A DNA stretch of 64,000 bases from Leptospira sp. B5-022 (lineage in GTDB: Bacteria > Spirochaetota > Leptospiria > Leptospirales > Leptospiraceae). Every line of letters begins with the position of its first letter. Position 1 is the stretch's first letter. The stretch spans positions 124,001 to 188,000 of the forward strand of contig NZ_ANIJ01000015.1 of the NCBI RefSeq assembly GCF_000347035.1. The letters are read 5' to 3'. This document shows, piece by piece, positions 19,111 through 27,768 of this stretch. A model generated the notes under the pieces. The model saw only the letters and a list, made by a program, of their open reading frames with translations. It was not told the origin of the DNA and ran no database searches. A program made the translations under genes and the position numbers.

Positions 19111-19179
19111 AAAATGCAAGAATAAAATTCAATCTCAAACTTTGAATCTGGTTGCCATTGCCGGATTTAGGGCAGATCT

Positions 19180-20229
19180 TTGGACCCCATGCGAGTTTCC
19201 ATTCTACCCACAGTATTCGTCGTTATAGGCCTGCTTTTCAGTAATTGTTCCGGAGATGTCAAAGATATCCCTTTAAAAAATTGCTCCAAAATTTCCGGAA
19301 TGCCAGGCCCGGAAGATTTGGCCATTGATAGAGAGGCGGGACTTCTTTATGTATCTTCTCACGAAAGAAGGATCAAAGACCAAGAAGGAAAGATCTACTT
19401 TTTGGACCTGAATTCTTCCCCGCTGGAACCCAAATTATTGGAAGTAGAATATCCAAAAAACTTCAGACCTCACGGGATGAGCCTTCTGAACCAAAACGGA
19501 AAATACAGATTATATGTGATCTCTCATATCACATTATACAAAGAACATTCGATAGAAGTTTTTGAAAGAACGGAAAAACCTTCCGCAAAATCCAAGGCTG
19601 GAAAATGGAAACATATCCAAACTTTACAAGATCCTTTGATCACAAGTCCTAACGATCTATCCGTCGCATCCGAAAACGAAATTTTTGTTTCCAATGATCA
19701 TGGTGCAGGAGGGCTGTCCACCTACCTATTCCAGGACCTTTTCAGGATCAGCAGAGCGGAGATCGCTTATTATGACGGAAAAAATTGGTCTTCCTTAGGA
19801 AACCCATTATATTACGGAAACGGAATATTATACGTAAAAAGACAGGATGGAAAGGAATATTTATACAGAGCGGGATTCGGGCTCGGAGCGGTATTAAAAT
19901 TCGATATCAAAAGGGAAAACGGAAAGATCTTATTAGGAGACCCAAAACAGATCGTGCTCGAAGGCGGACCGGACAATCTGGAGATAGATGAAAAAGGAAC
20001 CATCTTTACTGCCACACATCCGTCCGTAATGAAATTCCTGAGACATGCAAGTAATGCGGAATCTCATTCTCCCACCAAAATATTTAGTATTTCTCCGGAT
20101 GACTCTATCCAAGAAATTTTTTCCAACTCCGGTGAATTGATATCTGCGGGAAGTACCGCGCTTACATATAAGGAAAGAGTTTATATCGCTCAAGTATTTA
20201 ACGATTTTATACTGCAATGCCAATTATAA
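19180..20229 (+). CDS. Paraoxonase/SMP-30-like lipoprotein
   Basis: 349 residues. A hydrophobic signal ends in LLFSNC, a leptospiral-type lipobox, so the mature protein probably starts at Cys about 24 and is membrane-anchored. The rest is repeated beta-propeller-like strands: PGPEDLAIDREAGLLYVSS (about 42-60), HGMSLL, SPNDLSVASENEIFVSNDHG (about 150-168), GGPDNLEIDEKG (about 262-273). The acidic/Asn residues in PEDL, PNDL and PDNLE fit the calcium-binding centre of paraoxonase/arylesterase enzymes. Lactonase or esterase activity is inferred. TTG start chosen because AGGG lies 7 nt upstream; an ATG 9 nt later is badly spaced. Confidence 0.78.
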   Translation: MDPMRVSILPTVFVVIGLLFSNCSGDVKDIPLKNCSKISGMPGPEDLAIDREAGLLYVSSHERRIKDQEGKIYFLDLNSSPLEPKLLEVEYPKNFRPHGMSLLNQNGKYRLYVISHITLYKEHSIEVFERTEKPSAKSKAGKWKHIQTLQDPLITSPNDLSVASENEIFVSNDHGAGGLSTYLFQDLFRISRAEIAYYDGKNWSSLGNPLYYGNGILYVKRQDGKEYLYRAGFGLGAVLKFDIKRENGKILLGDPKQIVLEGGPDNLEIDEKGTIFTATHPSVMKFLRHASNAESHSPTKIFSISPDDSIQEIFSNSGELISAGSTALTYKERVYIAQVFNDFILQCQL

Positions 20230-20264
20230 GAACGTAATACCGGGATTGTTCGTCTAAACTTCAG

Positions 20265-20759
20265 ATGTCGGAAGAAATTATCAAAACACCGAAACAATCC
20301 GCAGCGGAAACCAGGCATATAGTTATGCCCGACCATACCAATCATTATGGTACCCTTTTCGGAGGGACCTTAATGTCTTGGATAGACTTGATCGCAGTCA
20401 TGGTTGCGCAAAGACATTGTGGAAGGGAGGCTGTCACTGCAAGTGTTGATAAATTGAATTTTCTGGAGCCCATCTCCTTGGGGGATCATGTGATCTTAAA
20501 AGCTTCTGCGAATTATGCGGGAAGAAGTTCTTTGGAAATAGGTGTTCAGGTGTCCAAAGAAAATCCTTATACCGGGATCGTGACCCGCGCTACGACCGCT
20601 TATCTCACATTCGTTGCCTTGGACGAGAATAAAAAACCCTGCCCTATCCCCAAGTTGAAACCCGAATCGGAAGTGGAGATCAGAAGATATGAAAACGCGA
20701 TCCTGCGTCAGGAAGCCAATCGGAACCTTCTCAAAAAGATCAAAGACAATGGAAGATAA
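20265..20759 (+). CDS. Acyl-CoA thioesterase, hotdog fold (YciA-like)
   Basis: 164 residues. The hotdog signature is near the N-terminus: MPDHTNHYGTLFGG (about 21-34), with Asn/His and the GG turn of the active site, then the long helix MSWIDLIAVMVAQRH and the strand VDKLNFLEPISLGD. These enzymes hydrolyse acyl-CoA to free acid and CoA in the cytoplasm. ATG start. Its last codons form the left arm of a 24-bp perfect inverted repeat shared with the 3' end of the convergent gene. Confidence 0.92.
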   Translation: MSEEIIKTPKQSAAETRHIVMPDHTNHYGTLFGGTLMSWIDLIAVMVAQRHCGREAVTASVDKLNFLEPISLGDHVILKASANYAGRSSLEIGVQVSKENPYTGIVTRATTAYLTFVALDENKKPCPIPKLKPESEVEIRRYENAILRQEANRNLLKKIKDNGR

Positions 20760-20940
20760 TCAGAATCTATCTCAAGAGCGTTTAAAAAACGATTCCTTTG
20801 AGTGAACTCTTTGCCTGAGAGCGAAGCCAGGATGGCGAAGCGGCCCGGAGGTTTGCACAGGATGTGCAAGCGAAGGGGAAGGCAAGAGTTCACTAAAAGG
20901 CTATTTTTAAGTATTTTTGAGATAGATTCTGATTATCTTC
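20752..20940. repeat. Nested 189-bp palindrome with two AGGAT-loop hairpins
   Basis: Outer arms 20752-20775 and 20917-20940 are perfect over 24 bases and include the 3' codons and stops of both flanking genes. Inner arms 20801-20810/20885-20894 are perfect and continue past a 1-base bulge to 20816/20880. In the centre, GCC-AGGAT-GGC (20826-20836) and TTGCAC-AGGAT-GTGCAA (20853-20869) form two hairpins with the same loop, separated by three copies of GCGAAG (20821, 20835, 20870). It could be a bidirectional terminator, a palindromic mobile repeat or a structured RNA. Geometry is seen directly; role unknown. Confidence 0.75.
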
Positions 20941-22441
20941 TGCGATAGACTTCCGCTTCTACATTTGCCACTTTTCTAAGTGTAGAAGGTTCCGCCGAGA
21001 TCCTGAATTTTCTGAACTTGGAGGAATTCTCCTCTAAGTATGCCTGCACGAATTCATTTCTTTTTTGGCGCTCAGAGAATACGAACGTATCTATTGAATC
21101 CAGAGTTTGTATAAAATCTTCTTTCGGGATTGGAAGTTCTCCGGGAATAAACTCCAATACTTTCAAATTCGGATATTCTTTTCGGATGTGGAAATAAGGA
21201 TCCGGGATCGCTTGCAGATATATCTTTTTAGAACCTTTGAGTTCCGGTCCCAATACCTCATAAAATCTGTCCTTCAGATCGAACTCGGGATTTCCGAATC
21301 CTATTCTTTTGTACGCGTTCACTAAAATTGCTACATTGGAAAATACTAATATAGCTGCGATGAACTGCACTCTTCTACTTCTGATCCTTTCGAAAAAAAA
21401 TCCTCCCAAAGCAGACAATGGGATACACAAATACATTACGTAATAATATTCGGTGGATAAGATCAAAAAAAATAAGATCGAAACTGTCCAAGCGGAAAAG
21501 AAGAATGCGGACTTCGGTTTGTCCTTTATTTCTCCTCGCACCACCCATAATCCGTAGACGAGCGCCAAATAAAAGAATAGTCTCAATCCCGGAGATTCAT
21601 ATCCGCCTAATAATACTTTGATCTTTGTGATCGGTGAGAAAGACTGAAACAGATCTTTTTTTCTTCCGAACTGCGCTCCGAATTGGTAGAAAAAAATTTC
21701 CCAATCGGGATGGATCCAAATTCCCCAAGCGATTATCGGCAATGCTCCGCCTAACCAAAACATCCAAACCTTCCAAGCTTTTGCCTGGTGGATCAAAAGT
21801 AATGCGGGTACTCCGAAGATCGCCCCGAATGGATGTGATAAAAATGAGATCCCTAAAAAGAATCCGGCTAAGAATGATTCGTATTGTTGGAGAGGAACTT
21901 CTCCTTTCCATTTCGCTTTTTTTGCAAGTACTAGTAAAGATAGAAGCGCCCAAAATAGACAAAGAGCTTCCATTCTTGCGGTCCAACCCACTCTTAAGAA
22001 CAATAGATCCGTGAATAAAAGTAAGGAAGCTCCAAGCCTTGCGATCGGTGAATAATCGAATGTTTTAAGTATAAACCAAAATATCCAGACACTCGCAACG
22101 GATAAGATCGCAGCGAATAATCTTAGGACTTCGAGACCTTCTCCCGAAAATCCGATAACCCAACCGTTTAACAAAAAGAAGACGGGAGGCATCCAAAGAG
22201 TTTTAGTCTCCATTCCTTTTACTAAACCTTCTAATACTTCCGTGCGGAAGAGGCCATTTTTAGCAAAGTCAAGGGAGGGAGAATAGAATAAAACTTCGTC
22301 GGGCCACACGGGCGGGAACTCCAAGCCGGAGATCCTAAAAATTAACAGAGAAAGTACTGATAAAAAGAAAAGACCGATAAGTCCGTAAATTTCGGAAGAC
22401 CGGTCTTCTGTGCTCGCGGGGGAACCCATTATAAAAAGCAC
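20933..22441 (-). CDS. Glycosyltransferase family 39-like membrane protein
   Basis: 502 residues. The first helix (about 20-40) is followed by the extracytoplasmic acidic motif FPPVWPDEVLFYSPS (about 44-58), which is typical of ArnT/PMT GT-C enzymes where the Asp is catalytic. Eight or more further hydrophobic segments run to about 390, then a soluble C-terminal domain of about 110 residues. It would transfer a sugar from polyprenyl phosphate to lipid or protein outside the cytoplasmic membrane. The gene starts 10 nt after the STAS gene stop, so they are co-transcribed. Its 3' end lies in the large palindrome. Confidence 0.85.
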   Translation of the reverse strand: MLFIMGSPASTEDRSSEIYGLIGLFFLSVLSLLIFRISGLEFPPVWPDEVLFYSPSLDFAKNGLFRTEVLEGLVKGMETKTLWMPPVFFLLNGWVIGFSGEGLEVLRLFAAILSVASVWIFWFILKTFDYSPIARLGASLLLFTDLLFLRVGWTARMEALCLFWALLSLLVLAKKAKWKGEVPLQQYESFLAGFFLGISFLSHPFGAIFGVPALLLIHQAKAWKVWMFWLGGALPIIAWGIWIHPDWEIFFYQFGAQFGRKKDLFQSFSPITKIKVLLGGYESPGLRLFFYLALVYGLWVVRGEIKDKPKSAFFFSAWTVSILFFLILSTEYYYVMYLCIPLSALGGFFFERIRSRRVQFIAAILVFSNVAILVNAYKRIGFGNPEFDLKDRFYEVLGPELKGSKKIYLQAIPDPYFHIRKEYPNLKVLEFIPGELPIPKEDFIQTLDSIDTFVFSERQKRNEFVQAYLEENSSKFRKFRISAEPSTLRKVANVEAEVYRRR

Positions 22442-22451
22442 CCCCGGCTTA

Positions 22452-22829
22452 TTATTTTAATGTAGCTAATGCTTCTTGTTCGGTTTCGTAGACTTCGAAA
22501 AGATCCAACAATTCCACAACATCGAAAACTTTTTTAACGTTAGGTGTGATATTGCAAAGTTTGAGTTTTCGATTCTGTTTTTCCAGTTCCCGGACCATCC
22601 CGACAAAGATCCTGATCCCGGAAGAAGATATATAAGAAATATTTTGCAAGTTAATGACTATATCACCTGTTCCGGCTTGGACATCGTCTAGAAGTTTTGC
22701 CTCTACCTCGTCCGAATGAGTGATATCCAGCCTGCCATCCAATTGGACTAGGGTGTGTTTCCCTACTTTTTTCGTTTTAATTTCCAAGCTAGGCTCCGAG
22801 CGACGATCCATAAGATCATATTCCGACAA
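22452..22829 (-). CDS. STAS-domain anti-sigma factor antagonist
   Basis: 125 residues. A STAS domain fills most of the protein: strand KVGKHTLVQLDGRLD (about 21-35), then DIVINLQNISYISSSGIRIFV (about 56-76), where the SSSG serine is the usual phosphorylation site of SpoIIAA-type antagonists. Such proteins switch partners with anti-sigma kinases. No kinase or sigma factor is adjacent; the HDOD/GHKL protein is about 7 kb away. ATG start; leads a two-gene operon with the GT39 gene. Confidence 0.92.
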   Translation of the reverse strand: MSEYDLMDRRSEPSLEIKTKKVGKHTLVQLDGRLDITHSDEVEAKLLDDVQAGTGDIVINLQNISYISSSGIRIFVGMVRELEKQNRKLKLCNITPNVKKVFDVVELLDLFEVYETEQEALATLK

Positions 22830-22967
22830 AGAAAATTTCCTTTTTTAGATACAAAAGGGGAACGGAAAGTTCGCCGTAGACTAAAATAGTTAGGAAATGG
22901 GGTTTTACAAGAATTTTTTCCCATCTCCTCTATTCTCTCATAGTTGGAAAATCCTAAATTTGGAATA

Positions 22968-23552
22968 TTATGCCGCAGAGCCGTTAATTTCCTCCAATGG
23001 AAATATCTTGAGTAGAGGCCGTTTTGGTTTCTTTCCAAGCAAATCTCTGAGGGATTTTTGGGAAGAAAGCCCCAGCTGTTCCTGGATACTTTCCAGATCC
23101 CAACCTGCCTCGATCAGGTGAGAAGCCAAACTTCTTCTGAGTCGAAATACCGAAATAGGAAGACCCGTCAGTTCCTCTAGCTTGGAAAACATTTTTTGAA
23201 CGGTCCTAGGACGAAGTTTGCCCATTCTGCCCGAAAACAAAAAGTCTTCTCCCTGTTTACCCTGAGAAATATACCAAAGATCCCTTCTTAAAGACAGGGG
23301 GATGGAAGGATTCCTGGGATTTAAGGTTTGGGAATGGTGGATCAATATTTTATGCTGGGACCAATCCAAATCCTCCACTCGTAAAGAGACTAACTCGGAA
23401 AGTTGGAGTCCGAAAGAATACAACATTCGAAACCATAGATAATGATTTTCATGAGTTTTGGAGGCGTTTAGAAGGAGCCGGATCTCTTCCTTGCTTAAAG
23501 GCGGATTTTCCTCAGATAGAATTTTTTTCCTGGTACTTTTTTCTTTTTTCAT
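22968..23552 (-). CDS. Tyrosine-recombinase fold protein lacking catalytic residues
   Basis: 194 residues covering only the C-terminal catalytic-type domain (LSKEEIRLLL from residue 19; GLQLSELVSLRVEDLD about 48-63; FRLRRSLASHL about 136-146; LGLSS about 160-164). Aligned by eye to XerD, the first Arg is Gln50, the HxxR His is Phe136, the following His is Arg140, the LGH His is Leu162 and the nucleophilic Tyr is Leu171. Only the second Arg (139) remains, and the beta-hairpin Lys is not identifiable. There is no N-terminal SAM-like domain. The frame is open, so this is not simple decay. Likely catalytically dead; DNA binding or partner function is inferred. Confidence 0.78.
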   Translation of the reverse strand: MKKEKSTRKKILSEENPPLSKEEIRLLLNASKTHENHYLWFRMLYSFGLQLSELVSLRVEDLDWSQHKILIHHSQTLNPRNPSIPLSLRRDLWYISQGKQGEDFLFSGRMGKLRPRTVQKMFSKLEELTGLPISVFRLRRSLASHLIEAGWDLESIQEQLGLSSQKSLRDLLGKKPKRPLLKIFPLEEINGSAA

Positions 23553-24050
23553 TCGAATACCCTAATGTGATTTTTTTCTCGGAAAATGAAACCTGGGAAA
23601 AAGTCTGCAAAGTAGAATTTGCCGTTTCGATCGATTGATTGGCGGAATAGTGGTTACCCGGGCGACTGAAGCGTGGATATACGGTCTGGAATGTGGATTC
23701 TCCGTTCCATACGGTATCTTTACCATATATTTCACACGAAGCCGGGAAGGTAAAAAGAGTCCTTTGAAAACAATTTCCTAAAAAAGAAAAACCAGACTTA
23801 GAAGAGAAATATTCAGGCTACTGGAAGAATTATACTCTCCGCGTCTTTACGCCTCTGCGAGAGAAAAAAACAGAGAGGAGCGAAGAAAAAACTGGAGACA
23901 TTGACTCACTGTTCGACACCGATCGTAGCGGAAAGCGAAGCGGATTGAAGCATAGAGCGCGATCACGAGCAAAGCGAGTGAGTCGCCCGACTTTTCAAAT
24001 CGTCATCGAATTGTTATCCGATCTTAACGAGTCCGGGTTTGGATACAAAT
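23553..24050. other. Long intergenic region with imperfect inverted repeats
   Basis: About 490 bp with no credible gene. Near 23680-23740, a 13-base pair of arms (ATACGGTCTGGAA and its near-complement) pairs with two mismatches. Further right, GACTCACT (23903-23910) pairs with AGTGAGTC (23977-23984), enclosing GATCG/CGATC (23921-23925/23960-23964) and GCGAAG-type runs like those in the 20752-20940 palindrome. It separates the divergent recombinase-like and hydrolase genes and must hold their promoters. It may be a degraded repeat element. Confidence 0.5.
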
Positions 24051-25091
24051 ATGAAATATTTCTGGAAGGCGGCTAAATTCGCTCTTCATTGCCAATTACC
24101 GACTCCGCCAAAAGTCTCAGAACAAGAGATCGTAGTTAAGACGGATCGATTTGAGATCCCCGCAATTCTTTATACTCCAAAGGGGAAATCCTGCGGAACT
24201 ATTTTAGCGGTAAATGGATTGGCTTACTTAGGAAATAAGGACCCAAGATTCGCGGCGGTTTGTAGATCTGCAGCAGCAGTCGGCTATACTGTCATTTCGC
24301 CGTTACTAGTAGAAGTAACACAATTCAGGATCTTAAAAGAAACGATCGAAAAAATAAAAGAGCTGATACTTCATATCTCTTCCAATAAAGAATATTGCCC
24401 GGACCAAAAACTTTCGTATATCGCTCCTTCTTTTTCGGGAAGTATGGGACTCATCGCAGCCTCCGATCCGAAAGTGGGAGAAAAGATCTCTTCCATACTC
24501 ACAATCGGCGCGTATTGTGATGTAAAATCCACTTTGGATTACGTGATGACATCGGATGAGGGCGACGAATACGGAAGAATGATCCTTCTTTACAATTTCG
24601 TAAAGTATGCTCTAAAGTCGGACAACCAAGAATTGGAGTTCGCTTTAAAAGCCTGTGTGTTAGACGGAAGTTTTTCCAGAGACACCTTGGAACTTCCTAC
24701 AGTTTTGGAAAACATCAGCGCGGAAAACAAGGAAGTATTCTTCAAACTTAGAGAAGATAAAAATTTCAGAGAGAGGATCTGGAAAGAGGTCTTGGACAAT
24801 GCAGGCTCTCAAAGTTCTTTTTTGCAGGAATTGCAAGTAAAGGATAAGCTACATTTATTGGACTGCCATGTTTCCATCGTTCACGGTTTGGGGGACAATG
24901 TGGTGCCTGCGAAAGAAGCAATGATCTTAAAAGAAAATCTTCCTCGAAAAAAATCCAAATTAGTGTTAACTCCTTTGATCTCTCACGGGGATGTCGGGAT
25001 CTCTTTGGCCCAGATACCTGCTATCTACGATTTGGTGCAGGGTTTTGCATTTTTCTTTAAGAACGCTAAAGTAAAAGAAAAGGCGGCTTAA
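24051..25091 (+). CDS. Alpha/beta-hydrolase fold protein
   Basis: About 346 residues from the ATG at 24051; a TTG 12 nt upstream is the alternative and neither has a clear ribosome-binding site. Strands ILYTPKGKSCGTILAVNG (about 36-53), a candidate nucleophile elbow in APSFSGSMG (about 126-134), then GLGDNVVPAKE (about 283-293) and ISHGDVG (about 314-320), which carry the likely Asp and His of a Ser-Asp-His triad. No signal peptide. Substrate unknown. It converges on the hybrid kinase gene with 2 nt between stops. Confidence 0.72.
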   Translation: MKYFWKAAKFALHCQLPTPPKVSEQEIVVKTDRFEIPAILYTPKGKSCGTILAVNGLAYLGNKDPRFAAVCRSAAAVGYTVISPLLVEVTQFRILKETIEKIKELILHISSNKEYCPDQKLSYIAPSFSGSMGLIAASDPKVGEKISSILTIGAYCDVKSTLDYVMTSDEGDEYGRMILLYNFVKYALKSDNQELEFALKACVLDGSFSRDTLELPTVLENISAENKEVFFKLREDKNFRERIWKEVLDNAGSQSSFLQELQVKDKLHLLDCHVSIVHGLGDNVVPAKEAMILKENLPRKKSKLVLTPLISHGDVGISLAQIPAIYDLVQGFAFFFKNAKVKEKAA

Positions 25092-25093
25092 CC

Positions 25094-27508
25094 CTAAAAA
25101 CTTTTCGTATAAAAGAATTCGATCAGGTCGCGGATCTTGTAGGGTTTTTCCAGAAGATCGTTAATTCCGAGTGCAGAAAGTTTTTCTTTTGTTCCATCCC
25201 CGAAATCCGTTCCGGAGACCAAAATTTTCAACTCCGGACATTCTTTTTTGATCGTTTCTAAAAATTCCAAGGAAGAAAGATTTTCAAAATCCAGATCGAT
25301 CACGGTCAAAACCGCTGAAGACTTGAATTTACTTAATATTTCATGAGCCTTTTTAACGCTATCCGCGCTGATCAATCTAAACCCCAAGGCCGACATTTGG
25401 TCTTGTAGGATTTCCGATAAATAAGGGGATTCTTCCACAACCAAAATGATACCTGTAGATCTCTGAGACCCTTTCGTAGGCTTTTCCATTAATTGGGAGG
25501 TTTTGGTCTTGGCCACCGGAAAGAACAATCGAATACTCGTTCCGGTTCCTAATTGCGAACTTACTTGCACCATTCCTTCATGATTTTGCATGATCCCATA
25601 TACCATGGACATTCCAAGCCCACTACCTTGGGTTTTGTTTTTTGTTGTGAAGAAAGGTTCGAATATCCTTTTCCTAGTTTCTTCACTCATTCCTTCTCCG
25701 TTATCCGAAATTTCTATACAAAGATAATCTGCCGGTTCCGAAAGTGGAAAAGATTCCCTGATATTTGCTCCTTGTACACCAAAGGCACGTATCGAGATCT
25801 CTCCTCCATTCGGAAGCGCATCTCTCGCATTCAAACATAGATTAATAAGCACTTGTTCTAATTGGGAATAATCCCCTACGATTATTGGAAGTCCTTCTTT
25901 GTATTCTTTTTTGAATTTTATTTTTTCGGAGAATGTAGGAAGTAAAAGATCGATCGTTTCGTTGATCAGCTGGTCCGCAAATATGGTCTTAAATCCACCT
26001 CCTCCCTTTCTTGCCAAGGAAAGCAGTCTTCGAACTATGATCGCTCCCCTTCCTGCAGCCGCATTAATGGAACGGGACATTTCCAATAGAGAAGCGAATT
26101 TAGAGGACTCCAATTGTATCCTGGTCGCATAACCGGAAATGATCTGCAGGATATTATTAAAATCGTGAGCGATCCCCCCTGCCAATGTCCCGATCGTTTC
26201 CAATTTTTTAGATTCTATAAGTTGGTCTTCCAACTTACGACGGAGAGTATCATCCATTAAATACCCTCGGACAGAATCTATACCTCCCGACTTATCGAAT
26301 GTGGCGAAATAATTTCCCGTCGTATGGATAGGGAGTCCGTTCTTATCCTGAAAGAATACTTCGTGGGTCTCGAGTCTGGCGCTGATCCGTATTTTTTGTA
26401 ACAAGAACGAAAAATCTTCATAAGAAGGAAAAAGATCCGCAAAATTCCGAAGAGAGGCTTCCGTTTGGTTCTCGAACCCGAACATCTTTAGAAAGGAAGA
26501 GTTCGCGGCCAAAATATTTCCGGAGATGTCCGTGATAAAATTTGCGGAAAGATTTTCTTCGAAAAACTTTCGATATTGTTCTCGGCTCTGAAGAAGTTTA
26601 CCTTCTATCCTTCTTCTTTTTTGAAGTTCCTTTCTGGAATCGCTTGTGGCTCTTCCAGTTATCAAAGCGACCACACATAAGATCCCCAAGTTTATCAAAA
26701 AAATAAGCTGCTTATCGTCCTTAAACCATTGGTAATTTTCGGAACGACCGACCAGAGCAGGAAATACTAAAGTCACTATTTGGACCCAAATATTTGCAGT
26801 AAGAGCCATGGTAATCCCATACCTCAATGCTGCCCAAAGAACAAATAACGCGAATACGAACCAATATTCTAAGGAAGGTATGATCGCACCGAAAAACCCG
26901 CAGAGTAGAAATACCGAGATAATCTCCGCGATTTTTCTAGGCTTCAGATTTCTGAACCTATTCCTATCCCAACTAGTTTCCCTGTTTTCCCAAGCGCCTT
27001 CCGTTTTTGTCCAACCTTTTAGCTCCATCCAAGGAGTAACCCATAGAAGGATAGGGGCGGACACACTCAATGTATCGAATAAAGTGGCAACTAACCCGGA
27101 TAGACTAGATGCAAACCACTTATCCTGGGGGAGGTCTCCGAATAGAACAAGTCCTCCCGCTACCAAAAATCCGTTACATAAAGAAGCAGGAAAGGCCACC
27201 CAGAGTAAAAATCTTACGATCTCTCTCAGGTCAGGTAGCCAAGATTTTCCCTTTTTCCATTTAATAAAAAAGAACCAAGAAACTCCCACCGCCAAAACTT
27301 CCCAAAGACAATAGATGGGATATTTATCCACATCGTGAAGTCCCCAGAGGTTGGCGCTGAACAATGCGTTAGCATACATCGCGGGTAATGTGCGAGCCGG
27401 TCCCCACCAAAAGCATAGTATGATACCGATTGGGATGGGAAGATAGGATATGGAGATCCCTGTATCCACTTGGAAGGCTAAAGATACCTTGGAAGCGAAA
27501 TAAAACAA
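25094..27508 (-). CDS. MASE1-PAS hybrid sensor histidine kinase
   Basis: 804 residues. Residues 1 to about 270 are a multi-helix MASE1-type sensor. A PAS domain (about 310-420) contains FEENLSANFITDISG. HisKA phosphoacceptor His lies in GGIAHDFNN (about 446-454). The ATPase domain has LCLNARDALPNGGE, SDNGEGM and GSGLGMSMVYG. A C-terminal receiver domain (about 690-800) has VVEES instead of the usual DD pair, VIDLDF with the phosphoacceptor Asp, and LEKPY. The start is doubtful: the TTG has no good ribosome-binding site, and the frame stays open for 42 more codons upstream (to 27635), including hydrophobic WTWILPLIL that would complete the first helix. Confidence 0.92.
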   Translation of the reverse strand: MFYFASKVSLAFQVDTGISISYLPIPIGIILCFWWGPARTLPAMYANALFSANLWGLHDVDKYPIYCLWEVLAVGVSWFFFIKWKKGKSWLPDLREIVRFLLWVAFPASLCNGFLVAGGLVLFGDLPQDKWFASSLSGLVATLFDTLSVSAPILLWVTPWMELKGWTKTEGAWENRETSWDRNRFRNLKPRKIAEIISVFLLCGFFGAIIPSLEYWFVFALFVLWAALRYGITMALTANIWVQIVTLVFPALVGRSENYQWFKDDKQLIFLINLGILCVVALITGRATSDSRKELQKRRRIEGKLLQSREQYRKFFEENLSANFITDISGNILAANSSFLKMFGFENQTEASLRNFADLFPSYEDFSFLLQKIRISARLETHEVFFQDKNGLPIHTTGNYFATFDKSGGIDSVRGYLMDDTLRRKLEDQLIESKKLETIGTLAGGIAHDFNNILQIISGYATRIQLESSKFASLLEMSRSINAAAGRGAIIVRRLLSLARKGGGGFKTIFADQLINETIDLLLPTFSEKIKFKKEYKEGLPIIVGDYSQLEQVLINLCLNARDALPNGGEISIRAFGVQGANIRESFPLSEPADYLCIEISDNGEGMSEETRKRIFEPFFTTKNKTQGSGLGMSMVYGIMQNHEGMVQVSSQLGTGTSIRLFFPVAKTKTSQLMEKPTKGSQRSTGIILVVEESPYLSEILQDQMSALGFRLISADSVKKAHEILSKFKSSAVLTVIDLDFENLSSLEFLETIKKECPELKILVSGTDFGDGTKEKLSALGINDLLEKPYKIRDLIEFFYTKSF

Positions 27509-27768
27509 GATTAGCGGAAGGATCCAAGTCCAATAAGGAAGTTCCTTATTTTCAATGTATGGAGCTCTCCCGCTGTTCTTTATGTCGGATAAAAAATTCA
27601 GAACCGCACTCCAGGCTCCAATATTCCTTATCGTTTAAAGGGAATCCACTCTTTGCATGAAATATGATTAAAATTAGTGATTCGGATCCCTGAAACTTTT
27701 TGTTTCTTTTGGGAAAAAAACTGACTATTCGTTGTTATACGGGCGTTTCGATAGCGTTCTATAGAAAT

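Noticed and set aside
20821..20875. GCGAAG direct repeats as a CRISPR-like array
   Set aside because: The repeats are only 6 bases with irregular short spacers and sit inside a palindrome; no cas genes are present.
21634..22014. 126-codon rightward and 129-codon leftward frames within the GT39 gene
   Set aside because: Both are low-information shadows of the membrane-protein gene, rich in Arg/Lys/Ser.
26808..27314. 168-codon frame antisense to the MASE1 region of the hybrid kinase
   Set aside because: The sense strand encodes a recognisable sensor domain; the antisense frame has no motif or ribosome-binding site.
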